Below, piece after piece: positions 25,460-36,744 of a DNA stretch of 64,000 bases. Location of the stretch: contig SJOL01007474.1 of assembly GCA_004794785.1 (NCBI GenBank), forward strand, positions 222,884 through 286,883, written 5' to 3'. This DNA is from Opisthorchis felineus. Its lineage: Eukaryota; Platyhelminthes; Trematoda; Opisthorchiida; Opisthorchiidae. A model generated the notes under the pieces. It made no database searches, was not told the origin of the DNA, and worked only from the letters and a program-made list of their open reading frames with translations. Numbering within the stretch: position 1 is the first letter of the stretch; every line of letters starts with the position of its first letter. The translations under genes were made by a program, and so were the position numbers.

Positions 25460-26839
25460 GCAGGATGTAACATCCTATTTGAACAACTGTCCATTCCATT
25501 ACATCAGCCGTGGTCAAAATATCATTATTCCGGCGCCCTGCTTATAGTCGGTACAACTGAATGCGGCCGAATAAACAGTGTTATAATATTTGCGGCGCAT
25601 ATTCCACATCCAACAAGCGACTAATCGTTGCAATCGTTTCGAACATCTTCCTTGGTGTTTGCAAAAGAACACTGTTATTGCAGTATGTTTATGCTCGTCT
25701 GAAAACCCAGATCGCCTGTTACGTTCTGAAACCAATACAAACCTCTAGAAAACGGGCAGACATTCAAAAGTTACCAAAATGTCCGCTTAGCTTACTTCCC
25801 CTGTGAATGGTGATTGACGTAAAATGCCTTTGAGGCCGTTGCCACTCTGCTGGAAGTATTTCATTTGTCCGTTTGAGTTTTTGTTAATTTGCATCAGGTT
25901 ATGTGAGAGTAGTTAACCTTGCTTAAGGTGAATGAAGTAGATATTCAACAGCCTCTTCCCAAGGCCTCTACCTTTGAAAAACATGAAGATGGGACGTGAG
26001 GTTTATCAAATTCTACTGCTCGGATTCTTCCAGATAGCTACAAGATAGCTTCATGCATCGTAGAATGAATTTTTACACGTGATGTAAATAATGAAATGAA
26101 TGAAAATAATCGCTTGAGGTCAATGTATTTTGATACAAGAGTGGATCGCAAAAACCTAAAGCTTGATGAGTGGGTAAAATCTTTCCCCAAAAACCGCTAC
26201 AGTTAAAAAAAAACACTTACAGGGAGTAACTTAGCTTATGCAGGGAAGTAGTTATGGAAGAGCAATTATTGTAACTATCGTAACTTTCAGTTGTAACTAC
26301 CTACATCATATAAAATAGCACTCTGAGGTTCAAACGTCCCTTTGTACGCGCCATGGTGGGAAGCACACCTCCTGGTTTATGTATATCTTATTCGATAGCA
26401 CATGATTTTCGCAATTTTCTTCATATTTAGCTGCCCATATTATTTGCGCATCGGATAAAAATGTTTTTGGTCGTTTGACTCTGTTAGCCTGTAACTCACA
26501 AGGAATTCAACTACTGTGTTCTCTTCATGTGTTATATTCAAGCGCTGTGTCTAATAATCATCACATCCACTCGAACCTGTTCTTGAACTTGAGCTGCATT
26601 TTTTGTCCATTCTGAGATATGCTCACCACATGGACAAGAATATTTGTTTGTCCTTCTGAGCGCAATGCTGTGTTCCGATCTCGGATGTACAGTGTTATCT
26701 TCCCCTCCTAATTTCCTCCAAATATGACAGTTGTTGAAAAACACTCCCTAGGAATTATGCCAAGATCTCGTTCCTGCTCGTGGATTTCGAGCACTTCAGT
26801 TTGGATACATAGATTTCGCATTTTTCCTATCATTGCCAG

Positions 26840-26950
26840 GGATTGTTGAGCAGGTGATCAGATCACTGAATAACAAGCGACTTTGCTACTACCTCGCCGA
26901 GGATAGTTTGCAATTATACGCTTGTTCCGGCCATGAGCTTGCACATGCAG
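26840..26950 (+). CDS. candidate internal exon, product not recognised
   Basis: Bounded by the acceptor tttttcctatcattgccag and by CATGCAG/gtcgta. The 111-bp length is divisible by three with entry and exit in the same split phase, so it would be a symmetric exon. The peptide starts IVEQVIRSLNNKRLCYYL and continues to a HELAHA end; it has regular spacing of hydrophobics and no low complexity. The donor is not optimal beyond CAG/GT. No domain is recognised. Confidence 0.27.
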
Positions 26951-26999
26951 GTCGTAAATCTAGTCACAAGAACACTCACCAGTCACCTTGGCGTAATAG

Positions 27000-29314
27000 T
27001 GACAACAGAGTTGATGGCATGTGTCACCAGGTTCGGATACATCCATGAAAGTTATTTAACTTCCGACACGAAAAGCCTTGTTGTGAGTGTCAGGTTGACA
27101 GAGTCAACCCTGCTGATCAAGGTCATCTCACTACGACAAAATTTCCACATCTTTTGACAACCAGTCTGGTTAAGAATAACACTCATATATTCTCTTTCTC
27201 GAAGTTACTGCGGTGTTTTAGAGTATTAACTTGTCAGTATGAGGGTTCTTCTATCTTATTATGAAGTTCTCCTGCAGTAAACGACTTATTTAATAGAGAA
27301 TGTCCCCTGTATGTCTCTTTTTATAGGACTGCTACACACTGCTACATCGTACGGGAATCGGGCTAATTCTCTAATATCAGTGAACTCAATACACACTGCA
27401 AATGTGTGAAATGCTGCAAATTGCTGCTAAGCTTAAGTACTCACGGAGCTGATGTTATTCACACGGAACCTTCTGATTAAGTATTAAACGGTGAATCAGA
27501 AGATGATACCATTGAGACGTTTACTCTTTAGAATCAAGTCAGTCTCTTCAAAAGCAGATCACGTTACAGTGCATCGTGGGTGGTTATTTCGTCATTAACG
27601 ATCGCAGCAGACACAATACGAGCCAAAAACTGTCACGTCAGAGTGGGCACTCCCCTTGAGGCTATTTTTTGCGGGGGAAAAGCGCTCTATAATTAATTTA
27701 TCAGATTGAATTTCAGTCGCAAAACAAGTGCAAACATCCAACTTTCACATCTATCCCTAACTCTCTGTTTGATAAGCTTGCAGTGTTGGGGAATTCCGTT
27801 CGCAACTGACTGTAGCAAATTAGCCTACCGAAAATCCGTGTCAAAACCCGTTCACATGTCATATATAGGTGAGGTTTTTTTCCTCAGCGGTTGGTACTGC
27901 GTATATTCTAAAAGTTATATTTGCAGTCGATCCAGGGATCGTCAAATGCCTACTTAAGCTGCCTACACTTGCTAATTAAACTCGTCAGCCCGTTTCAGGC
28001 TGAAACCTATCTGTTTCTGCCTTCGGGTATGAGAAACATCCCTTGCAAGGTTATTCCTTATCACGATCCGGAATTTATCTGTCCCACAGTTTAGCCGTTT
28101 TATTAAATTAGGCAGCTGAAGATGATCAATACGCGTTTGCAAGGGTCAGTAATGCTAAGAAGTGTTTCATAGGTATGATCCATTGTTTCTACCCTTGCAT
28201 GCCTGTATGGTTACTGACATTTTACTTATGTGGACTAAGATAGATTCATTGCAGGGCATACGGCATTCACTGACCATGTCAATAATTAAGGCCATGAAAA
28301 ATTATTGATTGTAAACCGTAGAATATCGCGAAATTCAGTCAACCAGTAATCAGAAAAAGGTTACCTCAGAGCGTTCCAAAATGAGCGCGAAAATTCCGTA
28401 CTTACTGACCACATAGTTGAGTATGTAGGTTGACTGGCATCCATTGTGGATCAGCCTGAAAACAGTGGTTAGGCCACTGGACTCCAGTTCGTGGTTTTGA
28501 CATCAAGATAGGCATTCGGCTTTTTCATCGTGTCCGCCGGGTGCAATATGCTCGAGGCCAACAGACAAATAAACAAGCTGTGTCAGAAGTACAGCAGAAC
28601 TGGAGTTCACCGATCCCACCATACTGACTTGTAAGTAAATCTTAGTCACGGATTGAATATCTGGAGAACTAATCCCGGATAATGCAAACTGTGTTTTCAC
28701 AGCAAAGTGTGAGCACCATTTTAAATGAAATAGAGTCCTACCATCTGAATCCAACCCCACAGCACAAATTTACCTATTGTCATGTTTGGTAACACAGTCA
28801 CCTGAGGTTTGCAAGTTTAGGGATGACTCTTCTCCGCTGAAATCTCGCACTGAGGCTTCTCATAAGAAGTGGAAATGGTGAAACTCATCTGCTTTGAAAT
28901 GCCATCTTGAAATTCCAACACTAGAATCCCAAATTGTTTCACACATTCCAGGTACCAGTTACATTCACAAGGTAACATGCTTGAAGTACCTGACCAAAGA
29001 TGCTTTCGTTATCAGTGGATCTGATGTGGTTCTGCGTTAGATGAGCCATAAGTTCTATATTGGTACTAGTGAACATTTGACCAATCTTCTAGTCAGTTTA
29101 TGCCGGCCACATTCTTTCCAGAGTTCTGCAGTACCAAGGCCCATTTGAAACTACGTGAATTTTTCAATGGTTTATTATAAGGTGTATGTTATTACACATA
29201 AAATTGAAGCCCTTTTGTGCTATCCATTGCGTCCATCTTAAAAAATTAGTGATAAACATCTTACTGGTTGCAAGTAAATATTCCGAGGAATTCATACCCG
29301 GGGACAGGATACAG
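27000..29314. other. no supported gene
   Basis: A weak tRNA-like segment near 28,450-28,510 (CAGTGGTTAGGCCACTGGAC, then AGTTCGTGG) may be an old SINE head, but its second box is too degenerate to call. An 85-codon minus-strand frame at 28,503-28,760 has no splice support. Otherwise nothing is seen. Confidence 0.45.
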
Positions 29315-29323
29315 AAGAGTCTA
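29315..29323. repeat. left copy of 9-bp target-site duplication
   Basis: AAGAGTCTA immediately left of the hammerhead element. The identical 9 bases occur at 29,952-29,960, immediately to its right. Exact direct repeats abutting both ends show that the whole 29,324-29,951 block was inserted as one unit. Confidence 0.65.
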
Positions 29324-29531
29324 CAAGAAATACACTCATTTGCAAATCAATTCGGTTTTGCGAGAGACTCACCTAGAACCCAGCTGAATCTCTCGTTTGT
29401 GATGTTTCCATGCAACTGAATGTGCTGCACCAGGCCGCCTCATGTTCCAGTTGCTACGATAGTAGAGATATCGCGGTGAATGTAATTTTACGCAATGTAC
29501 TACTCATAAGGTTGCTGAAAATTCTTCGACA

Positions 29532-29574
29532 GCCCACGACCGGTTTCGCCCTTTTTGGGGCTCATCAGGCAGGC
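29532..29574 (-). ncRNA. type I hammerhead self-cleaving ribozyme (minus strand)
   Basis: On the minus strand: CTGATGA (plus 29,562-29,568), stem II GCCC/GGGC with a six-base loop CAAAAA, GAAA, a minimal stem III (A-U and C-G closing a two-base CG loop) and the cleavage triplet GTC just before 29,537. Stem I is GTGGGC (plus 29,532-29,537) with GCCTGC (plus 29,569-29,574), six pairs including two G-U wobbles. All invariant core positions are present. Such a short stem III is typical of Penelope-type and retrozyme hammerheads, which may act as dimers. Confidence 0.78.
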
Positions 29575-29861
29575 GCAGTCCCCGAGTTTTCGTTAACCTT
29601 ATGTTCTACTTGAACCCTTATGAGTTGCACATTGCGCAAAATTACATGCATCGCGATATCTCGAATATCGTAGCAACTGGAACATGAGGCGGCCTGGTGC
29701 AGCACATTCAATTGCATGGAAACATCACAAACGAGAGATTCAGCTGGGTTCTAGGTGAGTCTCTCGCAAAACCAAATTGATTTGCAAATGAATGTATTTC
29801 TTGAAAACAGTCCAATTTGGGTTCAAGTAGAACATAAGGTTGACGAGAACTCGGGGACTGC

Positions 29862-29904
29862 GCCCGCCTGATGAGCCCCGAAAAGGGCGAAACCGGTCGT
29901 GGGC
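29862..29904 (+). ncRNA. type I hammerhead self-cleaving ribozyme (plus strand)
   Basis: CTGATGA at 29,868-29,874, stem II GCCC (29,875-29,878) with GGGC (29,885-29,888) around a CGAAAA loop, GAAA at 29,889-29,892, a two-pair stem III, and the triplet GTC with predicted cleavage after 29,898. Stem I pairs 29,899-29,904 (GTGGGC) with 29,862-29,867 (GCCCGC), six pairs with one G-U wobble. Relative to the minus-strand copy, one stem I base differs (C versus T) but pairing to G is preserved, and stem II is identical. Confidence 0.8.
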
Positions 29905-29951
29905 TGTCGAAGAATCTTTAGCGACCTTATGAGTAGTACATTGCGCAAGAA

Positions 29952-29960
29952 AAGAGTCTA
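29952..29960. repeat. right copy of 9-bp target-site duplication
   Basis: AAGAGTCTA, identical to 29,315-29,323 and directly adjoining the right end of the hammerhead element. Confidence 0.65.
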
Positions 29961-31198
29961 TCTTAGTTTATGTTGCAAACACACAGGCTGACCAAGATGA
30001 GGCTGTCATATCCTTTCTAAACATATCTGGGCCGTACTATTGCGCAGCCATTGAAGTAATGCTGTAAACTTGATTGCAAAAATTTTTTTTGTAAAGCCGA
30101 GTCGGGCTGGCTGAAAACGCACTCCAGGTAATCCCCAATAAGAACAAACCGGCTGCATGGTGCCCCTTAGTTTATCAACACAAGCTTACTCCGTGCGGCA
30201 AAACCCTAAACTTGACGAAAATGTTTTAATGAACTGGCCTGTAAGCCCTTGAGGTGTTTCGATATAGGCCGTCGTGATTCTGGCTTCCGAATTTTGTAGT
30301 TTTATTCTCGTAATTATCTCAGCAAACTCTGCTGGAAATTGGCTGGAGCGGATAAGCTCTTCATAAAATGCAGTACGTGTCTTTTCTACGGCCTTTTGTT
30401 GCTAGCTTGACAGTTTCGGGAAGTCTTCGTTCAAGAAACCTGAAGCATTATGTCCTCTTTATACACTTTATCAAATCCTTGGGAAGACACAATTGACATC
30501 TTATGCTGTCATCGGCCGTCCACATAAGACATACATTTATAAGTCCACCACTTGGCAACTACAGTTTGCAGAAAACATGTGAAGACGTTCAGAGACAAGG
30601 GGATAAGCAGAGATGACTGAAAAGGTAGACAGACGTTCATAGTCAATGACTTTTGCACACACAGAACTAGCTGTCTCAGTTTAATAAGTATTACTTCGCT
30701 GAATGCCAGCATCCGGGATGCTTGGTTGCGCATGAGAACAACGAATGGTTGCTCAGGTTCAGCGGAATGACCTGTGACCAACAGGTGCCTTGCAAACAAT
30801 AATGCTGGGTTTTGGGTCGTAAAGTGATCACTAGCTGACCGTTATCTCATGGGGATTCTCAGACATTTCGGGAAATGTTGTACGATTCCTAGAAAGAGAC
30901 AGTGGTTTGAAAACAGCGAGCGAGAGTTGTCAATGATAGTCTCAGGAGGAACTGCTTATTTTCGACAGTGGCAACTGAATCTGGTCCAATTTTATGAAGG
31001 CTCTTCACCCTTATCCAATGGTGAAAATTAGGATATCATCAACGTGACGTTTCTTTGAAGTCCAGTTGTCGTAATATTATTACTCAGTTGGCAAGCACTT
31101 AAACCAAAAAGAAAAGTATTTTATGGTTTACGAAAGTAAAAACGTATGTACTGACCTACAAACTTAAATCCAAACGACAGTCTTCTTTTGCATTTCAG
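29961..31198. other. no supported gene
   Basis: A 96-codon minus-strand frame (30,509-30,799) and a 60-codon plus-strand frame (30,849-31,031) have neither domains nor splice support. Otherwise nothing is seen. Confidence 0.5.
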
Positions 31199-31358
31199 CT
31201 GGGATTTTTGAAGCGACTGATTGCTATTACAATTCATCCAACGTATACCAAAATGGTTATGCTCGTGGATGGCGAAAACGATCTTCTTGAGGTGTTTGTT
31301 TTATTACTGGTGTCACACAGGCGGATCCCAGCAGCCCTGCACTATTATTGCATTGTTG
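31199..31358 (+). CDS. candidate internal exon, product not recognised
   Basis: The acceptor cagtcttcttttgcatttcag is followed by an open segment starting LGFLKRLIAITIHPTY and including MLVDGENDLLE, up to CATTGTTG/gtaaga, a strong donor at 31,359. The exon would be 160 bp, phase 0 to 1. An alternative weaker donor (TTGAG/gtgttt) after 93 bp would keep phase 0. The open frame continues past the donor into a (TA)n tract, where it is surely not coding, which agrees with splicing before that point. No family is recognised. Confidence 0.3.
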
Positions 31359-31433
31359 GTAAGACTCTAGATACGTGCACGCAAGATTTATTCTGGCACG
31401 ATGATGAAGTACGAATATGCTCCATCCATATGG

Positions 31434-31434
<1 letters not shown>

Positions 31435-31470
<36 letters not shown>
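31435..31470. repeat. (TA)18 microsatellite
   Basis: Thirty-six bases of pure TA dinucleotide, the longest simple repeat in the window. Confidence 0.95.
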
Positions 31471-31471
<1 letters not shown>

Positions 31472-31671
31472 GCCCCACCATTGAGTACACATATGAAGGT
31501 GGAATCCTTTCAAATTCTCGTGCAACACCGTTCCTGAACGGGTATGCCAACTAGCGCATTAAACCGAACTGTTGATCTCCACAACCTAAATTACCATACA
31601 TCCAACCTATTTTTTCCTGTTGCCATCCACTAAAGTTAGCCGTGGTGCTGATATACTGTTGGCTTTATTGT

Positions 31672-31689
31672 ATCATCATCATCATCATC
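31672..31689. repeat. (ATC)6 microsatellite
   Basis: Six uninterrupted ATC units. Confidence 0.9.
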
Positions 31690-32637
31690 GACAGCATGAC
31701 ATCAGTGTTCAACACCGATGCTTCACTGCCGTACAACCATGATTGTATATCAAATTATGTATCCCGTTCTTCATATTCCAAGACCTGTAACCTAATACTC
31801 CCTAGTGTTGGAGTTGCTAAACCTCCATATGTTCAGCAGCATATTTCTTTTGTGCGTGTAGTGTACCACCTCGAGCAGGAAAATGTTTTCTGGTGCATTT
31901 CTTCCAATGAGGCCCTGAAGATTAACAGTGATGCCTATAACTAAATTACGAGTTGGTACAAATGTTCGATTTGCTCTTTAAGGAGGATTTCGATGACAGC
32001 AAATTCCTTTATCATGCCTGAATTAGCAGACATTATGAGCGCCTGAGAACAAGCGTCTATAATTAAAACCGCGGTTATCAAGCATGATTTAGGGTGAAAC
32101 CATTATGGCCCCCTGATTTTTGCCTAATTTGACAACTAACTGTTGTGGTGTGTCAAATATTTATTTCCGACCAGTTGTTCATAGAATTTCTCCAGCTGAC
32201 AAGTGTGCAAGTCAAGGCTTAGAATGTGTGGACTTTCAAAGGTGATTTATAGTTAGGAGAACAAATCTTCAGGCTGATCTGGCGTAATGTCAGCCCATGC
32301 ACTTTTCAGGTCAGTCATCTTTTCGAGTACAACTAGTCACACGACACGCATGGTATTATTATTGAAAACGTATCTTATTCAATATATTTCTTTTAAAAAA
32401 CACACAAGGTGCAAAAAATTTATTTGTAATCTGATCTATTTACGAACATTGTTGAAAAATAGTAAAGCCTTTGAACACTAGCTAGTCGTAATTTCTAAGG
32501 CTTGTAGCATGGTCTGGTGCATACCTGGGCTCAGCAATCGCATTCTGTGATTTAATCCGATGTGAAAGGGTTTGTGAACCGTCAGTCGCTGTTCCCAACA
32601 CCATAATACATATAGAGACTGTGAGTAGTGCCAATGA

Positions 32638-33213
32638 TTACTCATGATCTCCATTCACAAGCTGCCTTGCAGGTCTTGAAGTAAATTGAATGCTAGGATC
32701 ATTCACAAGTGTTACCAACACAAATGCCTCGTGAACAAAAATCTGCCAATCTTCATCCGAATTTCCTATTTCATATGCATAGCGAAAACTGAGTTGACTT
32801 AACAAAGTGCCTACCACGGAATTATACGGCGAAGGAGCCTTGGTTTCTTTCGCAAAAAAAACAATGTAATACTTTGTATTTGACCACTTAGTCCTCCGAA
32901 TACATTGTATATGATTCACGAAACTGAAACAAAAAAAAGATTTTTCCATGAAAAAAATATCTTCCTCAAGGTTGACGTTCCTTGAAAATGGGCCAAAAGC
33001 AAACCCAAATGGAGGGGAGACAGAAGCAAATTCGTTTGAACAGATGTTATGATCACGTGCTTCGTTTGTGTATCTATGGCACATTCTGCACAGATTGTAT
33101 TGCAGCCGGTTTGAAAATAACTTCTTCATCGTTCTCGGGCTGACAGAGATGAAAATCGTGATTGTTTCATGTGACCGAACGTGGCGGCGCCGCCGTCCTA
33201 TTTTACACAGCAA
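32638..33213 (-). CDS. 191-codon open frame with a likely exon at 32,716-32,923
   Basis: This is the longest open frame outside transposon relics; fewer than one frame of this length is expected by chance. Within it, a strong minus-strand acceptor (tcttttttttgtttcag) opens at 32,923. The following 69 codons (starting FVNHIQCIRRTKW, including YYIVFFAKET) reach a possible donor TTG/gtaaca at 32,716, or the frame can run to its stop at 32,638. The pattern FVxH, a hydrophobic strand, then PSxxxSVV and a helical Leu-rich region weakly recalls the N-terminal region of NPRL3, a subunit of the GATOR1 regulator of TORC1. That resemblance is from memory and is only a lead. The part upstream of 32,923 may be intron that happens to be open. 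Confidence 0.35.
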   Translation of the reverse strand: MLCKIGRRRRHVRSHETITIFISVSPRTMKKLFSNRLQYNLCRMCHRYTNEARDHNICSNEFASVSPPFGFAFGPFSRNVNLEEDIFFMEKSFFCFSFVNHIQCIRRTKWSNTKYYIVFFAKETKAPSPYNSVVGTLLSQLSFRYAYEIGNSDEDWQIFVHEAFVLVTLVNDPSIQFTSRPARQLVNGDHE

Positions 33214-33853
33214 CCGCTACATAATACGACGGCTTTGCTGGCAAAACACATTTCCGTAGAAATAAATGTATACTGGCAATTTATGAGCTTATGCGTAACC
33301 AGGTGTTTTCGGTTCCTTGGTTCAACTTAACGCATATACTACCGGCTTCAATTTCCGCGCATTTCTTTGGATCATGTAGTTTTGCACACTCCAAGGCTGC
33401 TCACCTTTTGGGTCACATGGTGGCAGTGCCGCTCTGTTTGGCCATTAATTTTGATGTCATTCCGAGCTTACTATAAATAACATTTTTTTCAGTGTTACTC
33501 ATCAGAGCTCCTTTTTAGAGCTTGATGCAGTTATCCGTCAAACAAAAATACCCTTTTGAATCAAGCCGTTTGTATCACTTCCAGATCATACTTTTATTTA
33601 AATAGCCTTGAAAATTTAAGGCAGTTGAGTTACTTTCCGAGGCAATCCGAGCTTGAGAATTTGAAAAGAAGCAAACACGCAGGGCATAAATGATTATATA
33701 TATTCCTTCTTGAGTTTTGAATTTAAGAACTCTTAAAACAACTGTATTTGTTGTCTACGCGCCAGTCGCTTCCACATTTCACTGTATTCTTACTTCGTCT
33801 AATTCTTAACTGATTATTTGGCTAACTGGGTAAGATGGTTGAGTTTGCTGCGA

Positions 33854-33879
33854 GTTTCTGTCCAATTGGACTTCATCAG
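33854..33879 (-). repeat. hammerhead-like core (minus strand), third family
   Basis: On the minus strand CTGATGA is followed after exactly 14 nt by GAAAC. The spacer AGTCCAATTGGACA forms a four-pair GTCC/GGAC stem closed by AATT, with an A-A mismatch at its base. The core and stem II are therefore preserved. After GAAAC the sequence is TCGCAGC and no GUH cleavage triplet with a convincing stem I is present, so this looks like a decayed hammerhead or the conserved hairpin of a retroelement terminus. Flanking sequence does not match the 29-kb or 11-kb families. Confidence 0.5.
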
Positions 33880-34504
33880 CAGGTCCTAGTCTTCACATTG
33901 TCAAGATCATAACACGTTTCGTCTGTTACGTGTGTTACCACTATTCAACCAGCGCACACCTGATGTACCTTAATTACTTTGTTTACTCATTTGACCATGT
34001 TCGTGCTTAAGCACTTTCTCTGATTTGCACGAGTGTTCAATCTCCAACCCTGATAACGGTTTATGAAGTCATAGCAGCTTAGCAGTCCGTTCTCACATAA
34101 CTTTCGAACAATTCGTTTGGCAGGCTGGAACAGCATAATGTCAACTACTGCTACACTAATGGACGGTTACAGTGGAATCAACTCCCGCTGCACCGTTTTG
34201 ATAACAGCGTTTTACTCTTAGCATACTGTAAGTAAACCAAGTGTAAACATGTTTCCGTGCACTTAAATGGGTTGGACTAAATGTCACCTGCAAAACATTA
34301 ATCGCAACGCTAATGAAGAGAATCAGGTGCCAAAGTTCTTTGTCATCAGCATAATTCCAGTCACCTGTCTAGCCAGAGGACCACGTGGTTGAATTTGCAT
34401 TCACAAAGCATGTACCGAAACCGGGTCATGCTCGAAACCTCATACTAATGTGGGGTGTTGTCAGCCACATCAGAAGAGTTATGACGGTCTGGAAGAAGAT
34501 GAAA

Positions 34505-34699
34505 TCAATCACATGGTTTTGACCTGTAACTCATCCAACGCAAGGTTGTGAGCTTCGCTCTCAAAGCTGAATACGGTGAAAAAAGTCCTCGGATTTTTTC
34601 CTCTGCCATATTTTCCTCAACGGTCAAGCGACTGGGGAAATTCAACCAATCAAAATAGTCAAGAGGAATGCATGCACGAAACTTGTCAGAGGCGAACAT
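34505..34699 (-). CDS. weak candidate exon, product not recognised
   Basis: Minus-strand frame of 64 codons. An acceptor-like ttgaatttccccag lies inside it, before a segment beginning RLTVEENMAEEKIRGLF, and a possible donor (TTACAG/gtcaaa) precedes the stop. The charged, helical composition looks protein-like. It lies on the same strand as the candidates at 32,638-33,213 and 35,751-35,942, so a minus-strand gene spanning this region is conceivable, but phases could not be chained. Confidence 0.2.
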   Translation of the reverse strand: MFASDKFRACIPLDYFDWLNFPSRLTVEENMAEEKIRGLFSPYSALRAKLTTLRWMSYRSKPCD

Positions 34700-35750
34700 C
34701 GGTTTGTTGCTAGCTAGTGCAGCAGATAATCGATTTCAGATAAGGAGGATTGTCGTAAGCCGCTCACCACCCTGTTAGTTTTGTTTGCAGTCCATCACAA
34801 TTTTTGGTGTCTAGAAACGGATTTTTGCGCACACACGGCTAGATGACATAAAGCGTTCTTTTCAAACTTGGGAAAATACAAATCATTCGAAACAATTGTT
34901 TTTATGGATTAATTTACGCAGTTTACTCACCGAGCTGGACAAATCTATCGGCGCACAGTACTGTTAAATCGCAATGCCTACCAAGATCCTACTACCTGGC
35001 AAAAGGTATATTAAATCCGCAATAAGCGTTCTCAAGAATCTCGAGAAACGATGATTGAGACAAATAATTGCATAGGATGCTTCGCTTACTTCCACTTAGC
35101 ATGTGTCATTGCAATTTTATCACAGTCGTTCGCGTTAAACACAGTAAAAACGAAATTTTTCCACAAAACCGCTGTGAAAAGAAGAGGATAACTTGGAACC
35201 CTCAGGGGCTTTTTGCCCTGTAAATAAGATCATTATGAGTCTGCCTAGAATTTGCTGAACAATGCTTTACGCGTACCTGAAGTATGTACGGAAAGCTAAC
35301 AAGACCACACAGGGTTCTTCATTTTCTTCGCCTCAATTCTGTGTAGAGTATTAAAACCTTTGAGCCTTACAAACGGCACAAATATTATCTACTTTGTTTT
35401 TCTGACGAAAGCTTTCCAGCGCAACGTGTTGCGTTATGAAAGGGTGTGAGCCATCATTAAAGTTATTCTAGTGATTCAAATGCTGCCTGCTTCTGAGCTG
35501 AACTCAACACGTGCGAGGCCAATGGATTCGACCAGAAATGTTCCACGGCCCAAACTTTTGTGCTCTTAATGAAACGTGCACTGAGGATGATGAAAGTGGC
35601 CATTTCTTTGAATTAACTAGGAGGGGTGCTTGAATCATCGTCAACCGTATTGCATGAAATAACCGCTTGCCAACATGAAATCCGAACTTTAATGTAAGAA
35701 GTGTTTTTGAACGCTTTTTTATTTTAGGTTACGCCGTTGTGAGTTGGGTT

Positions 35751-35942
35751 CTAAGACATTCGGACTGTTGCTGCAAAATCTGCGCGGTAAAGTGAATAAT
35801 AGTTGCGGAGGTTTGCGTAAAACCAGAAAACGAATATCTCGAAAGTGAAGGTCCCCTTAATTCTCAATTTTTGAGGAGAGGAAATTTCGTCTGAGAAATT
35901 AGTCGCCCAATCAAAATTTATAGATGTGAGAAAGGAGCACAA
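35751..35942 (-). CDS. weak candidate last exon, product not recognised
   Basis: After the minus-strand acceptor-like gcgactaatttctcag, the frame reads ISSPQKLRIKGTFTFEIF and on to a TAG (about 47 codons). The aromatic-rich segment FVFWFYANLRNYYSLY is unusual. No AATAAA was identified close by, and no domain is recognised. Confidence 0.2.
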   Translation of the reverse strand: MCSFLTSINFDWATNFSDEISSPQKLRIKGTFTFEIFVFWFYANLRNYYSLYRADFAATVRMS

Positions 35943-36744
35943 CCTCTACAGTCTGGAAAAAGATAGTTAACACAGAGGTGTTCATGCAAAAGATGAGCTA
36001 ATCGTCTCCAGAAAATATGATAGAGTGAGCCATCCACTCATGCTGTATTTTGTCACGTTCACGTTCAAATCACCGTCGTTCGAACGGTTATCATCCTGTC
36101 CTGGAGCAATGATTTTAGTTAGTCAACACTGAAAGAGGAAAGCACTAGACTCGTGTTTCACCTTTATCAGAGTTCACCTGTAGTGGATATCGCTAGCTGT
36201 TCAGAGGCTTTAACTCCATACACATGACGTGCGAGGCGAGTGTGTTACCACTTCTCCACCAATGCATGCTGGACGTATTTGAATCATCACATCTGAATAA
36301 GCGAACCTGCTCACTCTCTCGCAATGTGATTGGTGTGCCGAACGCCTCGAATAATGAACAAGTAACTGTCCTGGTTGTGTTCATCGACAGGCCTGCCTGT
36401 TAGGACTTCCCAGTCCGGAAGCTCCGTGGACTACTGGTGAATTTTGACTAGTTGTAGATGGTTGCGGGACTTTTAGAATTGACGTGCAAATCACTCTAGT
36501 TTTAACCAGTCCTCTTCCTGTCATCCGGCTAGGGATGTACACCGATGCCGAGCTCTAATAAGAGTGAAACTTGGGTTCAGTTCATCCTCCCTTTGGTGTG
36601 GACTCACCAGAATGACTGCACCAAGACAAGAGGACGATTTTTCAAACGATAGTGCCGTGAGTGTGTATTGTACAAATCCCGCAACCATTTGCAAGAAATG
36701 TTTGAACATAGATTTCATCTTCTCAGTAAAGCTAACCTATATTC

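Larger units (their letters stand above)
29324..29951. mobile_element. inverted-dimer retroelement carrying two hammerhead ribozymes
   Basis: A 628-bp non-coding insertion between two copies of AAGAGTCTA. The left half (29,324-29,617) is one unit read on the minus strand. The right half (29,618-29,951) is one full unit of about 309 bp on the plus strand plus the first 20 or so bases of a second, shown by CTTATGAG...ACATTGCGCA at 29,617 recurring at 29,926. Written on the plus strand the order is A, B, A-inverted, B-inverted, so it is not a simple palindrome but two circularly permuted units head to head. Each unit has one type I hammerhead. This matches Penelope-like element termini or small metazoan retrozymes, which travel as ribozyme-processed RNA using another element's reverse transcriptase. 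No such enzyme is encoded in this window. Open frames across it (29,186-29,419 and 29,410-29,613) are fortuitous. Confidence 0.75.

Noticed and set aside
29186..29613. Two plus-strand frames over the left half of the hammerhead element
   Set aside because: They run through inverted-repeat arms and a ribozyme, and the corresponding opposite-orientation copy is not open, so they are not coding.
31435..31537. Tail of the 31,208-31,537 frame encoding alternating Tyr-Ile
   Set aside because: It is just the (TA)18 microsatellite translated; any exon must end before it.
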